Source of the DNA: Candidatus Falkowiibacteriota bacterium
GTDB taxonomy: Bacteria > Patescibacteriota > Patescibacteriia > JACRDY01
Reading direction: 5' to 3'
Assembly: GCA_016218485.1 (NCBI GenBank)
Contig: JACRDY010000034.1
Span: 1 to 33,494 of the forward strand
DNA: 33,494 bases
The notes beneath the pieces were generated by a model. That model saw only the letters and a list, made by a program, of their open reading frames with translations. It searched no databases and was not told the origin of the DNA. The translations under genes were made by a program, and so were the position numbers. Shown one piece after another: positions 1 to 7,382 of this stretch; the first letter of the stretch is position 1; every line of letters starts with the position of its first letter.

Positions 1-97
1 CAATTGTCGTTTCAAGTAAGGCTGCTAAAAGAGCTATCCAATAACCTATCATGTGGAAGTGTTCTATCGCCGGTAAAAGTGATTGTATGAAATTCAT
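1..97 (-). CDS. DedA-family membrane protein, N-terminal fragment
   Basis: Only the first 32 codons lie in the window; the rest runs off the left edge. The peptide starts MNFIQSLLPAIEHF and continues into a hydrophobic stretch (YWIALLAALLETTI), the usual N-terminal arrangement of DedA/SNARE-associated membrane proteins, which are thought to act in lipid-carrier or membrane homeostasis. The start is chosen because ATG at 97 is preceded by a GAGG-like ribosome site and by a TATAAT box about 27 bases upstream. It is transcribed away from the recombinase gene. The family call rests on a short segment and on recalled family pattern, so another small membrane protein remains possible. Confidence 0.6.
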   Translation of the reverse strand, partial: MNFIQSLLPAIEHFHMIGYWIALLAALLETTI

Positions 98-123
98 ATA
101 TACCTCATTTTATTTGCTCCTGT

Positions 124-129
124 ATTATA
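124..129 (-). promoter_or_regulatory. -10 box for the DedA-like gene
   Basis: A perfect TATAAT reads on the minus strand here, about 27 bases before the ATG at 97. No clear -35 hexamer is visible at the right distance. Confidence 0.5.
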
Positions 130-240
130 CAAGATTGTAATTTATAAAAAAGAAAAATATTTTTTGAATTGCGTATAACTACCTGTTATCCGCACTCCCT
201 ATATTATTAGCTTAAATTAAGGAAAAAGCAAGGCCGGATT

Positions 241-349
241 TTTATCCAGCGCCTTTCAGAATATCCTCCCGCTCTTGAAGTATGGATGAAATGGCTCAAT
301 AAATCCTATCCGCAGGGGTTACTGCCTGGTGGTGAAGGCGCTGGATTTA
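241..349. repeat. ~110-bp palindromic element, copy 1 (left of recombinase)
   Basis: An 11-bp perfect inverted repeat (TCCAGCGCCTT at 245-255, complement at 335-345) closes a roughly 110-bp element with smaller internal pairings. The whole element is similar to the one at 1350-1456: both begin TTTATCCAGC, both carry CAGAATATCC just inside the left arm, and both have a GGAT...AAATGG...AATA stretch in the middle. It lies upstream of the recombinase -10 box. Confidence 0.75.
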
Positions 350-407
350 TTCACAGCCAGTTTAGATATTTTTTATCATTGCTGTGGTATAAGGGAAGTA
401 GTTTAAT

Positions 408-413
408 TATAAT
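408..413 (+). promoter_or_regulatory. -10 box of the recombinase gene (leaderless)
   Basis: TATAAT ends only nine bases before the ATG at 423, so the transcript would begin at or within a couple of bases of the start codon. No good -35 hexamer is visible. Confidence 0.55.
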
Positions 414-422
414 AGCTAAAAT

Positions 423-1244
423 ATGGACAAAGTCTATCCCAGCCAAGATCCGATGGTGAAATTGACCAATGAATTAGAGCTCCGTAATTATAGCCGCCAG
501 ACCGTCAGGAGCTATGTGCAGTATAATAAGAATTTTTTGCGTTGGAGCGGCCGGAGTCCGCGCGAGGTCCGTCTGGAGGACGTGAAGGAGTATCTGCGTC
601 ATTTGATTGATGAGGGTAAATCAACGGCTGTCGCCTATAACGCGCTCAAATTTTATTACCAGCAGATTTTAAAAAGAAAATTTTTTGTGAATCTTCATCT
701 GCCCAAGCGAGCCAAAAAATTGCCGGTGGTGCTGTCTCGCGATGAAGTGTTGGCCATGCTTACCGCAACAATGAACCAGAAACATCGTCGCCTCCTAGCC
801 TTATCATACGGCGCTGGATTACGGGTTAGCGAAGCGATCCATCTGAAAATTCGTGACTTGGATTTTTCTCGGCAGTTGATTACGGTTCGGCAGGGTAAGG
901 GCCGGAAGGATCGGATTACGTTATTGCCACAGCGTCTCACGTCAGAATTACAAGGGTGTATTGCCGGACGTCAGCTGGATGAGTATCTGTTTTGTAGTCA
1001 GCGGGGAGGTAGCTTGTCCACGCGGACGGCACAGAAAATTTTTGATCAGGCTTTACAGCGATCGGGTGTCGCCAAAGCCGCCACCTTTCACTCGCTGCGC
1101 CACAGCTTTGCCACGCATTTGCTGGAAAACGGCGTTGATGTTCGGTATGTGCAAGCATTGCTGGGTCATAGTAATAGCCGAACTACACAGCTCTATACGC
1201 ACGTTACCAGTCCGGGATTAAAAAATATTCACAGCCCTCTTTAG
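423..1244 (+). CDS. Tyrosine recombinase (XerC/D-like integrase)
   Basis: A 273-aa site-specific recombinase, cutting and rejoining DNA through a tyrosine-DNA intermediate. The N-terminal SAM-like core-binding domain covers about residues 12-90 and the catalytic domain 100-265. The full catalytic set is visible: R134 (GAGLRVSE), K159 (GKGRKDR), H223 and R226 (HSLRHSFATHL), H249 (LLGHS) and the nucleophile Y258 (TTQLYTHV). It has the PVVLSRDEV linker seen in integron-type and XerD-like enzymes, but the extra IntI-specific helix before HSLRH is absent, so it is not a classical integron integrase. M11 is an alternative start. The gene sits exactly between two homologous palindromic elements, which makes it a candidate for acting on them; it could equally be the chromosomal dimer-resolution Xer enzyme. 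Confidence 0.9.
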   Translation: MDKVYPSQDPMVKLTNELELRNYSRQTVRSYVQYNKNFLRWSGRSPREVRLEDVKEYLRHLIDEGKSTAVAYNALKFYYQQILKRKFFVNLHLPKRAKKLPVVLSRDEVLAMLTATMNQKHRRLLALSYGAGLRVSEAIHLKIRDLDFSRQLITVRQGKGRKDRITLLPQRLTSELQGCIAGRQLDEYLFCSQRGGSLSTRTAQKIFDQALQRSGVAKAATFHSLRHSFATHLLENGVDVRYVQALLGHSNSRTTQLYTHVTSPGLKNIHSPL

Positions 1245-1314
1245 CTCATCCGCGTTCAGGGAGATTTTGATAGCGGGTATGTCTATTCGCTGTCCTTTTT
1301 GGCCAAGCAAGAGT

Positions 1315-1342
1315 TTGCTTTTGCGCCGCGCTATGTTAAAAT
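1315..1342 (+). promoter_or_regulatory. Promoter of the PfkB kinase gene
   Basis: TTGCTT (1315-1320), a 16-base spacer, then an extended -10 (TG at 1334-1335, TAAAAT at 1337-1342). Transcription would start near 1349, so the palindromic element at 1350-1456 would form almost the whole 5' leader of the kinase mRNA. Confidence 0.55.
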
Positions 1343-1349
1343 ACTGGTG

Positions 1350-1456
1350 TTTATCCAGCACCTTCCAGAATATCCCACAAGCTTGTTGCGGGGATAAATG
1401 GTTTAATATACATCTTCCTGCGGGATGCGATATCCCAACAGGAAGGTGCTGGATAA
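1350..1456. repeat. ~110-bp palindromic element, copy 2 (right of recombinase)
   Basis: A perfect 16-bp inverted repeat (TTATCCAGCACCTTCC at 1351-1366, complement at 1441-1456) encloses two smaller hairpins: TATCCC...GGGATA near 1371-1397 and GGGAT...ATCCC near 1422-1436. It is homologous over its length to copy 1 at 241-349. The arms differ at one base (GCGCC versus GCACC) that is changed on both strands, so pairing is kept. Confidence 0.8.
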
Positions 1457-1468
1457 TCGCCAACGAGT

Positions 1469-2455
1469 ATGTTTAGGAAAAAATACGATTTTGTCGTCAT
1501 CGGCGCCGCCACGCGCGATTATATGTTCTATGACCGGGCGGCAAAGTTTTTGTTTACGCCGGCGGATCCGACGCGTCAGCGCAGCCTGTGCTTTGAGTAC
1601 GGCGCCAAAGTTTCATTGGATGAAACATATGTCAGTAACGGTGGGGGAGCGGCCAACGCGGCCGTCAATTTAGCGCTCCAGGGATTCCGTACCGCGGCAG
1701 TAGTTCGCCTGGGTGACGATGAGGCTGGCCGGGAAATTCTTAAGAATTTCGCGGCGCATGAGGTGGATACCCGTTTGGTCCAGCGGGATGAAAAAGCCAT
1801 GACCGGCTTTTCCTTTGTCTTAACTGCCGGTCAAGAACAGGAACATGTTATTTTTACCAATCGCGCGGCCAATAATCGGCTGACCGTATCGCCGCAAACA
1901 CTGCAACAGTTTAAAGCCCCCTGGATTTATTTGAGCTCGCTATCAGGACCGTCTTGGCGAAAAATTTTTGAAACGGTTTTTTCGGCTCCCGCCAACATCG
2001 CCTGGAACCCGGGCAGCCAACAGCTTTTGGCCGGCACCGCTGCGCTCAAAAAATATTTAGGGCGCACGGCAGTCTTGGCGCTCAATCAGGATGAGGCTAT
2101 TGGACTCGTTAAAAGCTCGCCGGCCGGCCAGGAGCTGCCGGCCAGTCGTTTCAGTAATGTCCGGTTCTTGTTAAAGACGCTCCAGGCCTTCGGCCCCAAG
2201 GTCGTGGTGATTACTCGCGGCAAAGCCGGCGCGAACGCCTATGACGGCCGGACTTATTATTACCAAAAGATTGTGAGCGCGCAGCGAAAAGTAGTTGACA
2301 CCACTGGCGTGGGGGATTGTTTCAATTCTACTTTTGTCGGCGGGCTCGTCCGTTTCTCTGGCGACATTCAGCGCTCGCTCGGCGCGGCCATAGCCAATGG
2401 CGCTAGCCTGATTACCAAAATTGGCGCGCAGCAGGGGCTTAAAAAAGTTTTATGA
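1469..2455 (+). CDS. PfkB/ribokinase-family carbohydrate kinase
   Basis: A 328-aa kinase that transfers phosphate from ATP to a sugar or nucleoside hydroxyl; the exact substrate cannot be read from sequence. The first PfkB signature is GGGAANAAVN at residues 58-67 and the second is DTTGVGDCF at 277-285, with D283 as the catalytic base and GVGD as the anion hole. Length is normal for the family. The ATG at 1469 has no clear ribosome site and follows the palindromic leader by 12 bases. The stop overlaps the next start (ATGA at 2452-2455), implying translational coupling to the zinc-ribbon gene. Confidence 0.9.
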   Translation: MFRKKYDFVVIGAATRDYMFYDRAAKFLFTPADPTRQRSLCFEYGAKVSLDETYVSNGGGAANAAVNLALQGFRTAAVVRLGDDEAGREILKNFAAHEVDTRLVQRDEKAMTGFSFVLTAGQEQEHVIFTNRAANNRLTVSPQTLQQFKAPWIYLSSLSGPSWRKIFETVFSAPANIAWNPGSQQLLAGTAALKKYLGRTAVLALNQDEAIGLVKSSPAGQELPASRFSNVRFLLKTLQAFGPKVVVITRGKAGANAYDGRTYYYQKIVSAQRKVVDTTGVGDCFNSTFVGGLVRFSGDIQRSLGAAIANGASLITKIGAQQGLKKVL

Positions 2456-2715
2456 TTCATATTTGCGCCAATGCTGACTGCGGCAAAGAGTTCAAGATCA
2501 TTAATCAAGAAAAAACTTTTTACGCCAAAGTCAACCTGCCACTGCCGATCTACTGCCCGGACTGTCGGCGCACGCGGCGTTTGCAGTTTAAAAATCCCCG
2601 CAAGCTGTATAAACGGCCGTGCTCCAGCTGCCAGAAAGAAATTATCACCACCTATCCTCTGGAGTTCACCTCGCCGGTGTATTGCTCGGTTTGTTTTGAG
2701 GAAAAATTCAATTAA
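2452..2715 (+). CDS. Double zinc-ribbon protein (N-terminal half of a split Cys-rich protein)
   Basis: An 87-aa protein with four cysteine pairs: C5/C10, C35/C38 (CPDC), C57/C60 (CSSC) and C77/C80 (CSVC), enough for two zinc ribbons. Basic linkers (RRTRRLQFKNPRKLYKR) suggest nucleic-acid contact. From family knowledge, CPR genomes encode one longer protein in which just such a ribbon (CPDCR..RRL.FRNER.LYKR.C) is followed by a Cys-rich repeat domain. Here a single TAA at 2713-2715 separates the ribbon from that domain, which continues in the same frame from the very next codon. No function is known. Confidence 0.75.
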   Translation: MIHICANADCGKEFKIINQEKTFYAKVNLPLPIYCPDCRRTRRLQFKNPRKLYKRPCSSCQKEIITTYPLEFTSPVYCSVCFEEKFN

Positions 2716-3645
2716 ATGTCTCAACCCCATCGTCACATATTCCGTGAGTTATATTTGAGCCAGCCGTTTAAAGATGTCTGGAGCAGTAAAGTCCAGGGTT
2801 GCGCCTATGGCGATTATGTTTTTAATAGTAAAAATTGTTACTTATCTTTTGAATTAGGCGGCAGTCAGGATTGCGGCTACCTGGATAACTGCATGAAATG
2901 TATTGATTGTTTTGATTGCTCCGGCTGCAAATTTTCCCAGCTGTGCTCGGACGGTCTGTATTTGGAGAAATCATATAATTGCCATCATAGCCAGCATTTG
3001 AGTAACTGTTCCGATTGTTTTTATTCAGCGGAACTTTTTAACTGCCAGCACTGTTTTGGCTGTTACGCGCTCAAGCACAAGCAGTATTATATTTTTAATC
3101 AGCCCAGGACGAAACAAGAATATGCGACGGAGCTGCCGGGGCTTTTATCTGATCCGGCAGCGGCGGCAGTGCGCTGCTCTGAACTGCGTCGGACGATTGG
3201 CGTCGTAGCGACGCACATCCGTCAGAGTCAAGATTGCTCCGGCGATTATATTTTTAATTCCCATAATTGCTATCATTGTTTTGACATTAATAATAATCAC
3301 GACTCCGCCTACCTCTATGACTGTTTGTTCCACAGCGGTTTGAGTGATTGTTTTGATATTGATGGCGCCGGTGGTTGCGAACTGTCGTCCAACTGTTTTA
3401 GCGTTGGTAACTCGTATAATATTCATCACTGCGTGCTCTGCAGTAATTTAAACGATTGCTCCTATTGCGCTCGTTGTCGCAATCTCAAAAATTGCTTCGG
3501 CTGCGTTTACCTGAAGGACAAACAGTATTATATTTTTAACCAGCCGTATTCAGCCGAAGACTACCATCGGGAAGTGGCGCGGCTGCAGGGAGAATTCCAG
3601 CGGCAGGGAGTGAGCGATATGTATTCATTGGTGTACGGGGGTTAA
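2716..3645 (+). CDS. Cys/Asn/Tyr-rich repeat protein of the CPR, unknown function
   Basis: A 309-aa protein built from loose repeats of about 15-20 residues with the pattern (N/D)CY.CF..NN..C.YC; over 40 residues are cysteine. Two near-identical segments, KHKQYYIFNQP and KDKQYYIFNQP, mark an internal duplication of about 160 residues. Similar CPR proteins are sometimes mislabelled 'CaiB/BaiF family', but nothing here resembles that CoA-transferase. A regular Cys ladder of this kind could form a metal-rich solenoid, which is inference. ATG follows the previous TAA directly and in frame, so this is the C-terminal half of a split protein. Confidence 0.8.
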   Translation: MSQPHRHIFRELYLSQPFKDVWSSKVQGCAYGDYVFNSKNCYLSFELGGSQDCGYLDNCMKCIDCFDCSGCKFSQLCSDGLYLEKSYNCHHSQHLSNCSDCFYSAELFNCQHCFGCYALKHKQYYIFNQPRTKQEYATELPGLLSDPAAAAVRCSELRRTIGVVATHIRQSQDCSGDYIFNSHNCYHCFDINNNHDSAYLYDCLFHSGLSDCFDIDGAGGCELSSNCFSVGNSYNIHHCVLCSNLNDCSYCARCRNLKNCFGCVYLKDKQYYIFNQPYSAEDYHREVARLQGEFQRQGVSDMYSLVYGG

Positions 3646-3760
3646 ATCATTAAAACATTAAAACACCAGAACATTAAAACAACTCCTAATTTTACTTTAC
3701 CGCTCTCTTTTTAAAATTCTCTTGTTTTCATGTTCTGGTGTTTTAATGTTTTAATGATTT
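3644..3760. repeat. Long A/T-word palindrome
   Basis: A perfect 31-bp inverted repeat (3644-3674 and 3730-3760), extendable with one mismatch, made of the repeated words CATTAAAAC and ACCAGAACAT. It fills the gap between the Cys-rich gene and murJ, beginning inside the stop codon of the first. Closely similar words occur in the palindrome at 32791-32861. Confidence 0.85.
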
Positions 3761-3761
3761 C

Positions 3762-5396
3762 ATGATTACCAAACTACTCAACGGCCAGAGCAAGACCATT
3801 ACCTCGGCGGCGGTGATTATCGGCGGTGCCGCTTTAGTTTCCCGAGCGCTGGGAGTGTTGCGCGATCGTATTTTGGCGGCAGAATTTGGCGCTGGTCAGA
3901 CCTTGGATATTTACTATGCCGCTTTTCGCATCCCCGATTTAGTTTATAACTTACTAGTGCTGGGCGCGCTATCCGCCGGTTTCATCCCGGTATTTTTGAA
4001 GTACGTCAAGAGTGATGAAGACGAGTGGCGGTTGGTTTCCGGTATTTTGAATATTGTGGTCGTGGCGATCCTGCTGATCTCGGTAGTCTTAGTGGTCTTC
4101 ACGCCCTGGCTGGTGCCGCTGATTGCTCCCGGATTTGATCCGGCAGCGACTGACCTGACCGTAGCGTTGACGCGGATCATGTTCCTCTCGCCGCTGCTCT
4201 TGAGTATCAGCGCGGTGTTCGGCGGAATTCTCCAGTCATTCAAAAAGTTTTTCGTGTATTCTCTGGCGCCGATTCTCTATAATGTCGGTATTATGATCGG
4301 GGCGCTGTTTTTCGTTGACTGGTGGGGGATCTATGGCCTGGCTTACGGTGTGGTTTTTGGCGCATTTCTCCATATGATCGTGCAGCTGCCGGCGGTGCGA
4401 CAGAGCGGCTGGCGGTATGCGGCGGTAGTTGATTGGCATTCACCAGGTCTTCGGGAAATTATTACGCTGATGATCCCGCGGACGCTGGGTCTGGCAATGT
4501 CTCAGCTGAATCTCGTGGTGATTAATAGCATTGCTTCCACGCTGACGGTTGGCTCGATTGCCGTCTTTAACCTGGCCAACAACTTGCAGGGGTTCCCGAT
4601 TGGTATTTTCAGTGTGTCCTTCGCCATTGCCGCCTTTCCCGCCATGTCAGCGGCAGTGGCGCGCGAGGATCGGGCTGGACTGATTACTAGTTTTTCCGAG
4701 ACTGCTCGGCAGATTCTGTTTTTTATTATTCCGCTGTCGGCCTTTCTCCTGGTGCTCCGGGCACAGATTGTCCGGGTGCTCTTGGGCGCGGGGCAGTTTG
4801 ACTGGACGGCGACGATCCTGACGGCGGATGCCTTAGCCCTGTTTTGCCTTAGCCTGTTCGCGCAAGGATTGATTCCGCTGCTGGCTCGGGCATTTTATTC
4901 AATTCACAATACCATGATTCCGTTCGTCATCGGTCTCTGTTCGGCTGGTCTGAATATTGTCCTCGCCCTGTATTTTTCCGCTCACTCATTCACGCTGTTT
5001 AATTTAGAAATTGCCGGAGTGGCGGGTTTGGCCCTGGCTTTTTCACTGTCGTCGATTGTGAATATGGCGCTGTTGTGGGTGGCGCTGCGTATTAAGCTGC
5101 GTCAGAGCCTTCAGGAGGGTCGGTTGCTGTTTTCCGTGCTGAAAATTTCCGTAGCCACCGTGGCAATGGGGCTGACCATCCAGTCGTTCAAGTATCTGAT
5201 TGAGCCGTATACCGGCACGGCAACGTTTGTCGGTATTGGCACTCAAGGGTTCATTTCTGGCTTCTTGGGACTCGCCGTGTTTGTCTTCGTCAGTCTCTTG
5301 CTCCGCTCTGCAGAAATGCTGACGTTTATCGCTTCACTCAAAAAGCGGTTTTTGAAAAATAAAGAGGTGGTGCCCGAACTTGAGGAGGAGCTATAA
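3762..5396 (+). CDS. murJ: Lipid II flippase MurJ (MviN family)
   Basis: A 544-aa polytopic membrane protein that flips lipid II, the peptidoglycan precursor, to the outer face of the membrane. The N-terminal half has the family signature ALVSRALGVLRDRILAAEFG followed by LDIYYAAFRIPDLVYNLLVLGALSAGFIP, and a PRTLGLAMSQLN segment near residue 240. About 14 membrane helices are expected, matching the alternating hydrophobic stretches to residue ~520. The C-terminus is charged and cytosolic (KKRFLKNKEVVPELEEEL). ATG at 3762 lies directly after the palindrome's right arm without a good ribosome site. Confidence 0.93.
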   Translation: MITKLLNGQSKTITSAAVIIGGAALVSRALGVLRDRILAAEFGAGQTLDIYYAAFRIPDLVYNLLVLGALSAGFIPVFLKYVKSDEDEWRLVSGILNIVVVAILLISVVLVVFTPWLVPLIAPGFDPAATDLTVALTRIMFLSPLLLSISAVFGGILQSFKKFFVYSLAPILYNVGIMIGALFFVDWWGIYGLAYGVVFGAFLHMIVQLPAVRQSGWRYAAVVDWHSPGLREIITLMIPRTLGLAMSQLNLVVINSIASTLTVGSIAVFNLANNLQGFPIGIFSVSFAIAAFPAMSAAVAREDRAGLITSFSETARQILFFIIPLSAFLLVLRAQIVRVLLGAGQFDWTATILTADALALFCLSLFAQGLIPLLARAFYSIHNTMIPFVIGLCSAGLNIVLALYFSAHSFTLFNLEIAGVAGLALAFSLSSIVNMALLWVALRIKLRQSLQEGRLLFSVLKISVATVAMGLTIQSFKYLIEPYTGTATFVGIGTQGFISGFLGLAVFVFVSLLLRSAEMLTFIASLKKRFLKNKEVVPELEEEL

Positions 5397-5400
5397 AATG

Positions 5401-5505
5401 AAAAATTCTAAATTCAAAATCATAAATCCTAAATAAATCCCAGTATCAAAATTCAAATGTTCAAAACGGTGGTTTAAAATTTATGATTTTGAATTTAGAA
5501 TTTTT
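5401..5505. repeat. Long A/T-word palindrome between murJ and lepA
   Basis: A 27-bp perfect inverted repeat (5401-5427 and 5479-5505) built from AATTC/TAAATC/AAAATC words. The loop also holds similar words. It could terminate or insulate murJ transcripts, but there is no classic GC stem. Confidence 0.8.
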
Positions 5506-5530
5506 AATTTAGGCTTTGTTTAACTTGGGT

Positions 5531-5559
5531 TTGAATAAAAGCCTAGTTTAAGCTATACT
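5531..5559 (+). promoter_or_regulatory. Promoter of lepA
   Basis: TTGAAT (5531-5536), a 17-base spacer and TATACT (5554-5559). The ATG at 5573 is 13 bases beyond, leaving a leader of only about six bases. A 7-bp inverted repeat (AGGCTTT...AAAGCCT) overlaps the -35 region. Confidence 0.7.
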
Positions 5560-5572
5560 GCAGCTACTTTTT

Positions 5573-7339
5573 ATGACCGACACCATCCGTAATTTTTGCA
5601 TTATCGCTCACATTGACCACGGCAAGTCAACTCTGGCCGATAGGTTTTTGGAAGTGACGGAAACGGTCAGCCAGCGCGAGATGAAAGAGCAGCTCTTGGA
5701 TACTATGGAGCTGGAGCAAGAGCGTGGGATTACCATCAAACTGCAGCCGGTGCGCATGGACTATCAAGGTTATATTTTAAATTTGATTGACACGCCCGGT
5801 CACGTGGACTTTAGTTATGAGGTGTCGCGTTCTCTCGCCGCGGTTGAGGGGGCCATACTGCTGGTGGATGCCACGCAGGGCATTCAGGCGCAGACGCTGG
5901 CGAACTTGTATTTAGCTCTAGATCAGAATTTGGCTATCATTCCCGTGATTAATAAGATTGACCTGCCGGCGGCGGATCCGGACAAAGTTACCTCTGAAAT
6001 CGTCAGCCTGCTGGGTTGCCGGCCCGAGGCAGTGCTGCGTGTCTCGGCCAAAACCGGACAGGGCGTGCCGGCAGTGCTGACTGCCGTTATCCAGCACGTA
6101 CCGGGGCCGATTATTGATGTGAATAAAACACTGCAAGCGCTGATTTTTGACAGTAACTTTGACGAGTACCGCGGGGTGGTGGCGGATGTGCGCTTGGTCA
6201 GCGGTGAAATGAAAAAGGGTGATATGGTGCATTATCTGGCTACCGGCGCAGCGGGGGAAGTGCTGGAGGTCGGTGTCTTCAAGCCGAAGCTGACTCCGGC
6301 TGACCGGCTGCTGGCCGGGGAAATCGGCTATATCGTTACCGGTCTCAAAGGGGTCAGCCAGTGCCGCGTCGGTGACACAGTCGGCGTGACCGGCAGTACG
6401 GCGCTCCTCGGCTATAAAGAAGTCAAGCCAATGGTCTTCGCCGGCATTTTCTGTAAAGAGGGCAATGACTACCCGGAGCTCCGTGAAGCCATGGAGAAGC
6501 TCAAACTCAATGACGCGTCATTGACGTACGAGCCGGAGAATTCACCGGCGCTGGGGTTTGGCTTTCGCTGCGGTTTTCTCGGCATGCTGCACATGGATAT
6601 TGTGCAGGAGCGGCTCAAGCGCGAGTATGACCTGGATCTGATCATTACCGTGCCGTCGGTGGCCTATCAATTGTTCACAACCAACGGCAGGCAGCTGACT
6701 ATCAAGAGTCCGCAGGAGCTGCCGGATCCGTCCACTATTGAGCAGGTGGCAGAGCCGCTGATGAAGGTGGATATTGTCTGTCCCAAGGATTACCTGGGCG
6801 CTGTGATGGATGTGGCGCAGAGCAAGCGCGCGACCTACCTCAATACCGAATTTTTGGATGCCACGATTGCCGTGCTGCACTATGAGATGCCGCTGGCGTC
6901 GCTGATTATTGATTTTTATGATAAGCTGAAGAGTGTTTCCCAGGGGTATGGTTCGCTCAATTACGATTTTTCAAACTACCGGCCGGCAGCAGTGTCGCGC
7001 CTGGATATCCTGGTGGCTGGAGAAAAAGTGGAGGCGCTCTCTACCATTGTCTATACTGACGAGGCTTACCCCGTTGGCAAGAAGATCGTCAAAGAGCTCA
7101 AGGATATTCTGCCGCGCCAGATGTTTGAGGTCAAGTTGCAAGCGGCCATCGGCGGCACCATCATCGCCAGTGAAAAAATCGCCGCCATGCGTAAAGACGT
7201 TACGGCCAAGCTCTACGGCGGGGACGTGACGAGAAAACGCAAGCTCTTGGAAAAACAGAAAAAGGGCAAGCGCAAGATGCAGTCTATTGGTAAGGTGGAC
7301 ATCCCGCCCGAAGCCTTCATGGCCGTACTAAAACGCTAA
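5573..7339 (+). CDS. lepA: Elongation factor 4 (LepA), translational GTPase
   Basis: A 588-aa ribosome-bound GTPase that acts during initiation/elongation and can back-translocate tRNAs. G motifs are all present: AHIDHGKST (G1), RGITIK (G2), DTPGH (G3), NKID (G4) and SAK (G5). The LepA-specific C-terminal region is intact, with GFRCGFLGMLHMDIVQERL and the terminal RKRKLLEKQKKGKRKMQSIGKV. Length is normal for LepA (about 600 aa). The G1 histidine and switch motifs look functional. It has its own promoter and an almost leaderless start. Confidence 0.97.
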   Translation: MTDTIRNFCIIAHIDHGKSTLADRFLEVTETVSQREMKEQLLDTMELEQERGITIKLQPVRMDYQGYILNLIDTPGHVDFSYEVSRSLAAVEGAILLVDATQGIQAQTLANLYLALDQNLAIIPVINKIDLPAADPDKVTSEIVSLLGCRPEAVLRVSAKTGQGVPAVLTAVIQHVPGPIIDVNKTLQALIFDSNFDEYRGVVADVRLVSGEMKKGDMVHYLATGAAGEVLEVGVFKPKLTPADRLLAGEIGYIVTGLKGVSQCRVGDTVGVTGSTALLGYKEVKPMVFAGIFCKEGNDYPELREAMEKLKLNDASLTYEPENSPALGFGFRCGFLGMLHMDIVQERLKREYDLDLIITVPSVAYQLFTTNGRQLTIKSPQELPDPSTIEQVAEPLMKVDIVCPKDYLGAVMDVAQSKRATYLNTEFLDATIAVLHYEMPLASLIIDFYDKLKSVSQGYGSLNYDFSNYRPAAVSRLDILVAGEKVEALSTIVYTDEAYPVGKKIVKELKDILPRQMFEVKLQAAIGGTIIASEKIAAMRKDVTAKLYGGDVTRKRKLLEKQKKGKRKMQSIGKVDIPPEAFMAVLKR

Positions 7340-7359
7340 AGACCCCTGTCGGGGGTCTT
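7339..7359 (-). terminator. Hairpin terminator shared by lepA and the minus-strand zinc ribbon
   Basis: AAGACCCC / GGGGTCTT, an 8-bp stem with a short loop. Read on the minus strand it lies just beyond the stop of the 72-aa protein and is followed by a T-rich tail (TTTAGCGTTTT). On the plus strand it follows lepA but lacks a T-tract. Confidence 0.65.
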
Positions 7360-7382
7360 GCGAAAAGGGCTGATGCCCGATG

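Noticed and set aside
241..1456. Integron with attC sites
   Set aside because: The palindromes lack the RYYYAAC/GTTRRRY core sites and the recombinase lacks the IntI-specific insertion, so only an analogy is kept.
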